From WTFY01 sp011523795 (lineage in GTDB: Bacteria > Pseudomonadota > Gammaproteobacteria > UBA4575), in NCBI GenBank assembly GCA_965207475.1, contig OZ242278.1, positions 682,001 to 746,000 of the forward strand: a stretch of 64,000 bases of DNA, read 5' to 3'. A program made the position numbers and the translations under genes. Shown here piece by piece: positions 56,730-64,000 of the stretch. The notes beneath the pieces are model-generated. The model was given only the letters and a program-made list of their open reading frames with translations, made no database searches and was not told the DNA's origin. Within the stretch, counting starts at the first letter, position 1, and each line of letters opens with the position of its first letter.

Positions 56730-56895
56730 GCACGACCATCTCGAAGTCATCCTTCACCGCTCCACACTCGGGACACTGCCAGTTCAGCGGGATGTCTTCC
56801 CATCGTGTTCCGGGTGCAATACCCTCGTCAGGCGCACCTTCGGCCTCGTTGTAGATCCATCCGCATATGACACACATATATGTTTTATACTGCAT
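56722..56895 (-). CDS. Rubredoxin
   Basis: 57 residues from the ATG at 56895. The four iron-ligating cysteines are in MCVICGWIYN and WQCPECGAVKDDF, with the usual PDEGIAPGTRWEDIP between. It is an electron carrier, often for alkane hydroxylases or superoxide defence. It is divergent from thiD by 27 nt, a common arrangement in gammaproteobacteria as I recall, and overlaps the aldolase gene end tail-to-tail. Confidence 0.95.
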   Translation of the reverse strand: MQYKTYMCVICGWIYNEAEGAPDEGIAPGTRWEDIPLNWQCPECGAVKDDFEMVVLT

Positions 56896-56922
56896 GGTCA
56901 GGAATTTCCTTGTTTGCAATTC

Positions 56923-57717
56923 ATGAGTTCTACTACCTCACCCGTTCCAGTGGTCATGGCGATCTCGGGGTCGGACCCGACCGGAGGGGCAGGCATACAG
57001 GCTGACATTGAAACGATTTCCAGCCTGGGCTGCCACACCGCACCGGTCATCACCTCAGTGACTGTGCAAAATACCATCAATGTGCTGGAAGCGTCACCTG
57101 TCGATGAGGACCTGATCATAGAACAGGCGCGGATTATACTCGAAGACATGAGCATTGCTGCCATAAAAATAGGGCTTGTCGGCAGCGAGGAGGCTGCACG
57201 CGCAGTTCACACGCTGCTTGTCGACTACCCGGACATTCCTGTAGTCCTGGACCCCGTATTCCTGGCAGGCGGAGGCAAAGTGCTCGCGGAGGACAACGTG
57301 GTGCAGGCCATCAGCGCTCTCCTGGTGCCGCTTTCAAGCGTCGTGACACCCAACTGCAGGGAAGTGAGAATGCTCGCCCCGGAAGGCGATACGCTGGAAG
57401 CCTGTGCGATGGCAGTGCTCGAGCAGGGTGCACATTACGTGCTGTTGACCGACGGCCAGGAAAACTCCCGGGAAGTGCAGAACATCCTGTTCGGGAACCA
57501 CAGAAACCTCAGCTCGCATGCGTGGCCGCGCCTGCCGGAACAGTACCATGGTTCCGGTTGCACACTGGCCGCCGCGATCGCTGCGCTGATCGGGCACGGC
57601 CATGAAGTCGTGTCTGCCGTGTACCAGGCCCAGGAATTCACCTGGAAAAGCCTGCATGCCGCCCACCAGCTCGGCATGGGCCAGAAAATTCCGAACCGCT
57701 TCCACTGGGCCAGGTAA
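56923..57717 (+). CDS. thiD: Hydroxymethylpyrimidine/phosphomethylpyrimidine kinase
   Basis: From the ATG at 56923 (MSSTTSPVPVVMAISG), 264 residues. ThiD motifs: SGSDPTGGAGIQADIETIS, VVLDPVFLAGGG and YHGSGCTLAAAIAALI. It phosphorylates HMP twice for thiamine synthesis. A longer open frame to 56461 overlaps the aldolase gene and is discarded. thiE and hemL follow after an inserted RND gene on the other strand. Confidence 0.94.
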   Translation: MSSTTSPVPVVMAISGSDPTGGAGIQADIETISSLGCHTAPVITSVTVQNTINVLEASPVDEDLIIEQARIILEDMSIAAIKIGLVGSEEAARAVHTLLVDYPDIPVVLDPVFLAGGGKVLAEDNVVQAISALLVPLSSVVTPNCREVRMLAPEGDTLEACAMAVLEQGAHYVLLTDGQENSREVQNILFGNHRNLSSHAWPRLPEQYHGSGCTLAAAIAALIGHGHEVVSAVYQAQEFTWKSLHAAHQLGMGQKIPNRFHWAR

Positions 57718-57744
57718 CACCGTCCCGGCATGCGGCGAGGACGG

Positions 57745-60054
57745 TCATGGGCGTTTCCGGTCAATGGTGACCAGCAGCGCCGGAAGAAGCAGAAAGTCGG
57801 TCGCGAGTGCAAAAAGAATGATGATCGTGACGAGAAGCCCGAGTGCCGTGCTGCCTGAAAATCCGGACATGGCAAGTACAAGGAAGCCTGCTGACAAGAC
57901 GGTCGTCGTGGTGCTCAGCGCCTTGCCCACGGTGTTGAATGCGGTGTGCACGGCACCGGGAGCCTGACCGCCTTCACGCCTGGACTTCACGTAGCGGTAG
58001 AGAAAATGGATCGTATCGTCCACGATGATGCCAAACGCGATGACGGTAACCGCCGAGGCGGCCAGGCCCACTTCCCCGTACAGGTAGCCCCACAGGCCGA
58101 AGCACATCACCACCGGTACAAAATTGGGCACCAGGCTGAGCAGCCCGATTTTCACACTCCTGAACACCAGGATCAGGATCAGCGAAATCAGGCACATGGC
58201 AATGAACGTGCTGCCGAGCATGCTTTCGATATTGCGCCGGGAAAGCTTGGCAAAGAGCATGCTCAGGCCTGATGCCTCGCCAACGAAGCCCGGCAGGTTG
58301 AGCTCGAACCATTCCTGTGTCCGCGCATCCAGGTCCTGCAGTTCCCGTGTTGATACGCCACGGGCCGTCACGGTCATGCGTGTAGCCGACCGGTCAAAAT
58401 TGATCAGGTCATTCAGGTCCATGCCCTCCGGCAACGAAAGCTCGTACAGGAGCAGGTATTGCGCGGCGAGTTCCGGATCGTCCGGCAGCCTGTAATACCC
58501 GGGGTCATCGCCATGCATGTTCTTGTTCAGGCGTTTCATGACGTCTGAAAAGACCCGCACATGGGACACCTCAGGCTGCTGGCGATACCAGCCGGCAAAC
58601 GTTTCGATGGACTGAAGGTAACTGGGATCGGTAATGCCGTTCTTCAGTCCGGAATCCAGGGAATATTCCAGTATGTCGAGACCCGCCAGGTTTTCGGAGA
58701 TAAAGTCCGCACTGCGCCGGAACTCGTACCGGTCATCAAAATAATGCGCCCATTTGTCGGTCAGCTCGATCTTGGGAATCCCGGCTGCCAGCACCAGTAC
58801 CAGCAGGGTGACAAGCCAAAGAAGCAGCCTCGAACGGGCCACGACGAAACCGGCAAAGCGATCGAAAACGTCACTTCTGCCGGGCTTAACCTGCGGTGCC
58901 CGCAATGGCAGGATCGAAAGCAGCGCCGGAAACAGGGTCAGGGAATAAACGAATGCACTGAACACGCCGAGCGCCACAAAATTCCCCAGGACGTGAAACG
59001 GTGGCGAATCCGAGGCATTCAGGCTGAGAAATCCGATCATGGTCGTCAGTGAAGTGAGAAATATGGGTACGACATTGATACGAAAGGACTCCGTAATGGC
59101 CGCGTGCTTGTCCAGCCCGCCCCGCAGGCCCTGCAGTGCACTGGTGACGATGTGAATCGAATGCGCAATGCTGATTGCCATGACAATAATCGGCACCCCG
59201 GCATTGACAGGGCTGAACAGGGTGCCCAGCCAGCCCGCAACCCCCATCGTGATACCGACCACGCACAGGGCAAGGATCACCACCGCCACGGTGCCGGAGA
59301 ATGAACGCAGGAATGCGATGATGACCGCCACAATCACGAGGAACATGAACGGCGTGAGGTTTTTGAAGTCGTCCCGGGTTGCATCCGCAAAAGCGCGGTC
59401 CAGGGAAGGATTGCCGATCAGGTAATAGGCCATGTCGGGATGACCTGCACGGGCCTGTTCGATGAGGACATCCAGGTGATCGGTAACTTCCTGAACGGCC
59501 ATGTCAGCTTCCTTGGGCAATGCAAAACTGACGACGACCGCGCCCACCTTCCCGTCACGGGAAACCAGGCGTCCTGCAAGATCGATCGATTCCAGCGCAA
59601 TTTTCCTGGCCCGTGCCAGATCGGCCTCCCCCATGGAGAGCGCCTCGTCAACAAGCGGCGCCACGACGAGTTCGTCTCCGTGCGCCTCGCTGTGGGAATA
59701 ATTGGTCAGCGAATCCACTCGGGTGGAATAAGGCGTATGCCAGGCCGCTTCCGTCAATTCCTCCATTGCGCCCAGTACCCTGCGGGTAAATACCGACCCC
59801 TCTGCGGGTGCAACCGCAATCAATGCCCGGTAGGAAGCAGCGTAATCCCGTTCAAGCGCATCAAATGCGGCAAGCTGCGGGTTATTCTCGCCAAACATCA
59901 TTCGGTAGTCGCTCGTGATCACGACCAGGCGGATACCCCCTGCCGCGAGAAACACGAGCAGCATTGCCAGGATGACAACCAGCCACCGGTGATGCAGGAC
60001 AACACGGACAAACCGGTCCGGCAACGGGGAAGTTCTGGAAGCAAGCCTGCTCAA
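57745..60054 (-). CDS. RND-family exporter (HAE3/MMPL-like)
   Basis: A 769-residue membrane protein with two repeats, each with one N-terminal helix, a large periplasmic loop and five helices (about 220-400 and 590-769). It shows the AISIAHSIHIVTSALQGLRGG and IVDDTIHFLYRYVKSRREGG helix-loop signatures of the sterol-sensing-like RND class. Members of this subgroup export lipids, hopanoids or fatty acids without a classic OprM partner. The start is a TTG at 60054. Inserted between thiD and thiE on the opposite strand. Confidence 0.93.
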   Translation of the reverse strand: MSRLASRTSPLPDRFVRVVLHHRWLVVILAMLLVFLAAGGIRLVVITSDYRMMFGENNPQLAAFDALERDYAASYRALIAVAPAEGSVFTRRVLGAMEELTEAAWHTPYSTRVDSLTNYSHSEAHGDELVVAPLVDEALSMGEADLARARKIALESIDLAGRLVSRDGKVGAVVVSFALPKEADMAVQEVTDHLDVLIEQARAGHPDMAYYLIGNPSLDRAFADATRDDFKNLTPFMFLVIVAVIIAFLRSFSGTVAVVILALCVVGITMGVAGWLGTLFSPVNAGVPIIVMAISIAHSIHIVTSALQGLRGGLDKHAAITESFRINVVPIFLTSLTTMIGFLSLNASDSPPFHVLGNFVALGVFSAFVYSLTLFPALLSILPLRAPQVKPGRSDVFDRFAGFVVARSRLLLWLVTLLVLVLAAGIPKIELTDKWAHYFDDRYEFRRSADFISENLAGLDILEYSLDSGLKNGITDPSYLQSIETFAGWYRQQPEVSHVRVFSDVMKRLNKNMHGDDPGYYRLPDDPELAAQYLLLYELSLPEGMDLNDLINFDRSATRMTVTARGVSTRELQDLDARTQEWFELNLPGFVGEASGLSMLFAKLSRRNIESMLGSTFIAMCLISLILILVFRSVKIGLLSLVPNFVPVVMCFGLWGYLYGEVGLAASAVTVIAFGIIVDDTIHFLYRYVKSRREGGQAPGAVHTAFNTVGKALSTTTTVLSAGFLVLAMSGFSGSTALGLLVTIIILFALATDFLLLPALLVTIDRKRP

Positions 60055-60159
60055 TCGCTGTACCCGGTTCGTCTCAAAGATATCTCTCGTGGAACACGTA
60101 CCTGTACATGTTAAGCCTCAATGGAGATGCTTGGAATGCCCGTGAACCGGCATGCCCGG

Positions 60160-60177
60160 CAGCCGGAATTCCGGCTG
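60160..60177. repeat. Perfect 18-nt palindrome
   Basis: CAGCCGGAATTCCGGCTG, in the gap between the RND gene and thiE. It could be an operator or a small hairpin on either strand. No T-tract follows, so it is not a simple terminator. Confidence 0.4.
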
Positions 60178-60267
60178 AGGCCTCTTGCTCCAGGTAACGA
60201 ATGACGGTCCAATGTTTTACTTGCAGGTCCCTGGGCGTAGAATCCTCAAAAATTATGCGGGGCGCAC

Positions 60268-60900
60268 ATGTTAAAGGGCCTATATGTGATTGCGGACACG
60301 CAATGCACCCATGCACCGGATTTTCTGGACAGCGTCGAAACGGTATTGTCCGCGGGTGCAAGAATCATCCAGTACCGGGACAAAGTCAATGACCGCGAAA
60401 CCCGCACGGCCATAGGCCACGAGCTGAGGTCACTGACGGACAAGTACCGGAGCCTGTTGATCATCAATGACGACATCGAGCTCAGCCGGACCGTCCAGGC
60501 GGACGGCGTACACCTTGGAAAAAGTGACTGCGGGATTCCTGAAGCCCGCGCGTACCTAGACAAAGGAAAAATCATCGGCGCGTCCTGCAACAACGAATAC
60601 GCCTGCGCCACCCGGGCCATCTCGGAGGGTGCCACGTACATCGCATTCGGAAGCTTCAATCCCTCCCCTACCAAACCGTCCGCCCCGCTTGCCGACATCG
60701 GCCTGATTACCCGTGCAAAAAGGGAAACCAGCGTCCCTGTCTGCGCGATCGGCGGAATCACACACGACAACGTCATGCCGCTTCTTCATGCCGGCGTCGA
60801 CATGGTCGCCGTGATCAGCGGAATTTTCGGCACGCCTTCACCGGCTCAGTCCGTGCAAAATTTCCTGGCACGGTTGCAGCCCTTTTGTACGGACACCTGA
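60268..60900 (+). CDS. thiE: Thiamine phosphate synthase
   Basis: A 210-residue TIM barrel. Motifs: IIQYRDKV with the Lys, LIINDDIELS, DGVHLGKSD, IAFGSFNPSPTKPSAP and VCAIGGITHDN. It joins HMP-PP and thiazole phosphate. A segment upstream of the ATG has no TPP riboswitch that I can see. hemL follows 38 nt downstream, as in Pseudomonas. Confidence 0.95.
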   Translation: MLKGLYVIADTQCTHAPDFLDSVETVLSAGARIIQYRDKVNDRETRTAIGHELRSLTDKYRSLLIINDDIELSRTVQADGVHLGKSDCGIPEARAYLDKGKIIGASCNNEYACATRAISEGATYIAFGSFNPSPTKPSAPLADIGLITRAKRETSVPVCAIGGITHDNVMPLLHAGVDMVAVISGIFGTPSPAQSVQNFLARLQPFCTDT

Positions 60901-60938
60901 AACAGGTTACGATCCCCGGGCATAGGTTCCCAACTGCC

Positions 60939-62228
60939 ATGACGACCATGAAACAGGCCTTTGACGAGGCCCGCAAATACATACCCGGTGGCGTGAACTC
61001 CCCTGTGCGCGCATTCGGATCCGTCGGAGGCTTGCCGGTGTTTGTCAAGCGGGCGGACGGAGCCCATGTCTATGACATCCTGAACCGGAAATACATCGAC
61101 TACGTCGGGTCCTGGGGCCCCATGATCCTGGGCCATTCCCACCCGGAGGTGATCGAAGCCGTCCAACGGGTTGTCAAACAAGGGCTGAGCTTTGGTGCAC
61201 CGACTGAAGTAGAAACCGAACTGGCCAGAAAGGTGTGCGAGATGGTCGGGTCCGTGGAGCGGGTGCGTATGGTCAACTCCGGGACCGAAGCGACCATGAC
61301 CGCAATCCGCCTGGCACGCGGGTACACGGGCCGGGACAGGATCGTCAAGTTTGAAGGCTGCTATCACGGCCACAGTGACTCATTGCTGGTAAAGGCCGGC
61401 TCCGGGGCACTGACACTGGGCGTGCCCAGTTCTTCGGGAGTCGTGCCCGAACTCGCCGGGCACACTGTCGTCCTCGGTTACAACAGGCTCGAGGAAGTGG
61501 AGCAGGCCTTTGCAGAAGCGGGTGAAGACATCGCATGCGTGATCGTTGAGCCGGTTGCGGGAAACATGAACTGTATCCTGCCAACAGACGGTTTTTTGCA
61601 GGGCCTTCGCCGGCTTTGCTCCGAATACGGGGCACTCCTGATATTCGATGAAGTCATGACGGGTTTCCGCGTGGCCCCCGGGGGGGCGCAACAGCTCTAC
61701 GGGGTGGAGCCGGACCTGACCACGCTCGGAAAAATCCTGGGCGGCGGAATGCCCGTGGGCGCGCTGGGCGGAAAGAGGACATTCATGGACCGGCTCGCTC
61801 CTGATGGTCCGGTATACCAGGCGGGCACCTTGTCCGGGAATCCGGTTGCCATGACGGCCGGACTGGCCACCCTAGACCTGATTTCACAGCCGGGCTTTCA
61901 CGACCGGCTCGGCGAGCATACCTTCCTGCTCGTGGACGGGATTGCAAATGCGGCAAAAAGCAGCCACATTCCTCTTGCCACGAATCATGTATGCGGCATG
62001 TTCGGACTGTTCTTTACTGAAGAGCAGTCCATCTCGACATTTTCCCAGGCAGCGTCCTGCAACATGCAGCATTTCAACCAGTTCTTTCACACGATGCTCG
62101 AACTGGGGGTGTATCTTGCCCCCTCACCGTATGAAGCGGGCTTCATCTCGGGTGCCCACGGTCTCGGGGAGATCGAAAAGACCATCGCGCTGGCCGCCGC
62201 GGCCTTTCAGAAACTGCAGGGCGCCTGA
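60939..62228 (+). CDS. hemL: Glutamate-1-semialdehyde 2,1-aminomutase
   Basis: From the ATG at 60939 (MTTMKQAFDEARKYIPGG) 429 residues. PLP-enzyme motifs: NSGTEATMTAIRLARG, CYHGHSDSLL, LIFDEVMTGFRVA and the PLP lysine in TTLGKILGGGMPVGA. Makes 5-aminolevulinate in the C5 pathway. The open frame extends upstream to overlap thiE, but conserved residues start at this ATG. Confidence 0.96.
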   Translation: MTTMKQAFDEARKYIPGGVNSPVRAFGSVGGLPVFVKRADGAHVYDILNRKYIDYVGSWGPMILGHSHPEVIEAVQRVVKQGLSFGAPTEVETELARKVCEMVGSVERVRMVNSGTEATMTAIRLARGYTGRDRIVKFEGCYHGHSDSLLVKAGSGALTLGVPSSSGVVPELAGHTVVLGYNRLEEVEQAFAEAGEDIACVIVEPVAGNMNCILPTDGFLQGLRRLCSEYGALLIFDEVMTGFRVAPGGAQQLYGVEPDLTTLGKILGGGMPVGALGGKRTFMDRLAPDGPVYQAGTLSGNPVAMTAGLATLDLISQPGFHDRLGEHTFLLVDGIANAAKSSHIPLATNHVCGMFGLFFTEEQSISTFSQAASCNMQHFNQFFHTMLELGVYLAPSPYEAGFISGAHGLGEIEKTIALAAAAFQKLQGA

Positions 62229-62304
62229 CGGCGCTTTCGAACACCCACCGCACGGCACTCGTCACGCCCCCGCTCCAACCTGTTGGCGCCCCGTTGCCGG
62301 CAGG

Positions 62305-63168
62305 TCACCGGTGTGCACCCAGGAATTCCAGTACCTCGGCCTGCACGGCCTCGTCCTCCAGCAGTTCGTGCCTGTCTCTCAGGTCCCCCTCTGTATAGAC
62401 CACCGACTTGCTTCCGTCATTGCGCCGGTTCACGAAGCGGGTGCATTCGCCTTTCGTATAGGGGTTTTGAAACCAGGGATCGTTGGAGCCCAGCAGGGTA
62501 AGCACGGCCTCCCCTTCAGGCGCATGGATGCCCCGGTATTCTCTCCAGCCGGCATTGCAGGTCCAGCCCTCCACGATGCGTGCCCGCACGGAGGTATCTC
62601 CGGAATCATCACGAAACGTTGCAGCGGTAATTCCACCTTCACTCAGGCCCATCAGGTACATGCGGTCCGCGTCCACCCAGGGCACCAGCTTTGCCTGCCT
62701 GATGGCATATCCCGCATCGAACTGACGGATCTTCAGCGTGCCCCGGTATAAACCGCCGACAAATTTTTCCGGCTCACAGGACTGGGGGTATTTCTTCCTT
62801 GCCAGGCTGGGTGGTGCGATGACCGCGTAGCCATTGGCAGCAAGGAAATCCATTCTCCTGTAGGTCCCTGCCCAGATGCCCGAACAACCGTGCAGATAGA
62901 CCACGGTCGGAAGCACCAGATGACTGTCCAGTTCCAGAGTGCGCAGTTCCCTGACCGTGGTCGAGAGGATCTCCCCATCCGGCATCGGAAGCCTGACCAG
63001 TGCTGCCTGCCATACCCTCTCCATCTCGGCCGGATCATTCCAGTCGGCTCTTTGCATCTCCGCAGGCGGGGTAAACGTCCTGGAACTGTTGTGCAGTCCC
63101 GTGCCGGCAGTCAAGACCGGAAAACAGGCGAGCACCAGGACCGCCAGGATGGAATGGAACCTTTTCAT
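62305..63168 (-). CDS. Secreted alpha/beta hydrolase
   Basis: From the ATG at 63168 (MKRFHSILAVLVLACFPV) 287 residues with a Sec signal peptide cleaved near residue 22. It is dienelactone-hydrolase-like: VVYLHGCSGIWAG oxyanion region, nucleophile Ser in LMGLSEGGITAAT, an acidic residue in LGSNDPWFQ and a His in LRDRHELLED. An upstream frame of 19 residues is open but would hide the signal peptide. Substrate unknown; periplasmic. Confidence 0.85.
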   Translation of the reverse strand: MKRFHSILAVLVLACFPVLTAGTGLHNSSRTFTPPAEMQRADWNDPAEMERVWQAALVRLPMPDGEILSTTVRELRTLELDSHLVLPTVVYLHGCSGIWAGTYRRMDFLAANGYAVIAPPSLARKKYPQSCEPEKFVGGLYRGTLKIRQFDAGYAIRQAKLVPWVDADRMYLMGLSEGGITAATFRDDSGDTSVRARIVEGWTCNAGWREYRGIHAPEGEAVLTLLGSNDPWFQNPYTKGECTRFVNRRNDGSKSVVYTEGDLRDRHELLEDEAVQAEVLEFLGAHR

Positions 63169-63295
63169 GCCACGCAGTCCTGGAATGATCAAGCCGTTTT
63201 GCACGCTGACAAGCCTGTCCGTCAAGTTAAACTGCTACACGGCCCTCAGCTACCGGAACCGGGCCACTCCCCCGATGCTGCCATGCCCGCAACCC

Positions 63296-63673
63296 TCACT
63301 GTGGCTTGGATTCTGATTCCTTCTTCCTGATATCCTCGCGTACCTGGTCCATGTCCAGATCCTTGGCCTTGCCGATGATGTCTTCCAGTTGCGAAGGAGA
63401 CAATGCGCCTGCCTGCGAGTACAGCAGGATTTTCTCGCGAAAGATCATCAGTGTAGGGATCGACCGGATGTTACAGGCCTGGGCCAGTTCCTGTTGTGAC
63501 TCGGTATCGACCTTGCCGAACACGATTTCACTGTGATTGTCCGAAGCGGTGTCAAAAGTGGGGGCAAACGACTTGCACGGCCCGCACCAGGATGCCCAGA
63601 AGTCGATGATCACCGTGTCATTGTTTTCTATCGTTTCATTAAAGTTATCCTTGGTCAGGGCTATCGTTGCCAC
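63296..63673 (-). CDS. Thioredoxin
   Basis: A 125-residue thioredoxin with the WCGPC active site in VIIDFWASWCGPCKSF and the cis-Pro region IRSIPTLMIF. The C-terminus has a 20-residue charged extension (DLDMDQVREDIRKKESESKP) not in E. coli TrxA, and a lone cysteine in ELAQACNIRS. It is the only reading of the start with a good ribosome site (AAGGAG). Confidence 0.94.
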   Translation of the reverse strand: MATIALTKDNFNETIENNDTVIIDFWASWCGPCKSFAPTFDTASDNHSEIVFGKVDTESQQELAQACNIRSIPTLMIFREKILLYSQAGALSPSQLEDIIGKAKDLDMDQVREDIRKKESESKPQ

Positions 63674-63872
63674 TATGCTCTCCTTCTTGGTTTACAAGTC
63701 CAGACTGCAGCATTGTACCTTTCTACATGGCACAAATGTACCGTTCGATCATGCCCTCCTGTTTTTGATCACAGGCTTCCCATGCCTGTGCACCATGACC
63801 GTCCGTGCAAATTGTTGATTGCCTCAACTCCGCCCTTTAGACTCGGGTCCATCAATATAGACAGAGCCCCTC

Positions 63873-64000
63873 ATGACCATTGAAGACATTCGAGACGAAA
63901 TGTCGCAGAAGACCCGCACCCTGGAACCCCTTGGAAAGACACTGATCTTCCGCTTTGACGATGAAAGCATGCTGATAGACGGAACCGGCGAAAAGAACGT
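63873..64000 (+). CDS. SCP2 sterol-binding-domain protein (partial, runs off the right edge)
   Basis: The first 42 codons only. The start MTIEDIRDEMSQKTRTLEPLG and the following strand-turn (IFRFDDESMLIDGTGE) match free-standing SCP2-like proteins of about 100 residues in Proteobacteria, which bind lipids or act beside acyl-CoA enzymes. The frame has no stop before the window edge. The call rests on a short stretch. Confidence 0.65.
   Translation, partial: MTIEDIRDEMSQKTRTLEPLGKTLIFRFDDESMLIDGTGEKN

Noticed and set aside
60055..60267. TPP riboswitch before thiE
   Set aside because: I looked for the conserved THI-box sequence and saw none; a covariance-model search would settle it.

Overview
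The window reads as chromosome of a gammaproteobacterium, probably a sulfur oxidiser. The evidence is a glutaminyl-tRNA synthetase gene, ubiK, erpA, selU, hemJ and a birA-coaX-tRNA-Thr block, an argC-DUF6776-bactofilin-erpA-anmK-M23-tyrS-16S neighbourhood that I remember as similar in Pseudomonas, and a DsrE / TusA / sulfide:quinone-reductase-like / DUF1641 cassette. No species can be named from the sequence alone.

1-9.5 kb (AT-richer, accessory). One tight minus-strand operon runs off the left edge. In transcription order it encodes an epoxyalkane:coenzyme M transferase-like enzyme, a 69-residue zinc-ribbon protein, a two-subunit class-I CoA-transferase-fold enzyme that resembles IpdAB, a cysteine-rich unknown protein, phosphosulfolactate synthase (ComA), an argininosuccinate-lyase-like enzyme, and a second fumarase/aspartase-family lyase cut by the window edge. 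ComA followed by two such lyases is the order expected for bacterial coenzyme M synthesis (PEP + sulfite to phosphosulfolactate to sulfoacrylate to cysteate). The cluster therefore appears both to make coenzyme M and to use it to open an epoxide-like substrate. A decayed divergent LysR gene and inverted-repeat operators lie at its head. A disulfide oxidoreductase and a YdhR-like gene follow.

9.5-18.5 kb (accessory). A YeiH-type exporter with a soluble insertion is followed by a 42-residue membrane protein, a universal stress protein and a tail-anchored protein. Then come tRNA-Tyr, UDP-glucose dehydrogenase, a lipoprotein, an unrecognised polytopic membrane protein and a tandem SagB-type nitroreductase.

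18.5-26.85 kb (GC-rich genomic island). The left end carries a 28-nt imperfect copy of the 3' end of tRNA-Thr, and the right end is tRNA-Thr itself. Cargo: SulP transporter, isochorismatase-type hydrolase, isopropylmalate-dehydrogenase-family enzyme, luciferase-like monooxygenase between two alpha/beta hydrolases, a YCII-like protein and a decayed insertion sequence.

27-35 kb (core). coaX-birA, glnS, the sulfur cassette, a zf-CHCC protein, hisI and selU.

35-44 kb (split rRNA operon, minus strand). 16S, tRNA-Ile and tRNA-Ala are followed by a strong intrinsic terminator. Three protein genes (ubiK, an MpaB-like oxygenase, a fatty-acid-hydroxylase-like protein) then intervene, and 23S and 5S come after them. 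The 23S gene has an expanded stem-loop near its 5' end.

44.7-64 kb (core). HAD-type dehalogenase homologue with Asn at the nucleophile position, tyrS, M23 peptidase, anmK, erpA, bactofilin, DUF6776, argC, ClC channel, hemJ, HAD phosphatase, PfkB kinase, class II aldolase, rubredoxin, thiD, RND exporter, thiE, hemL, secreted hydrolase, thioredoxin and a partial SCP2-domain gene at the right edge.
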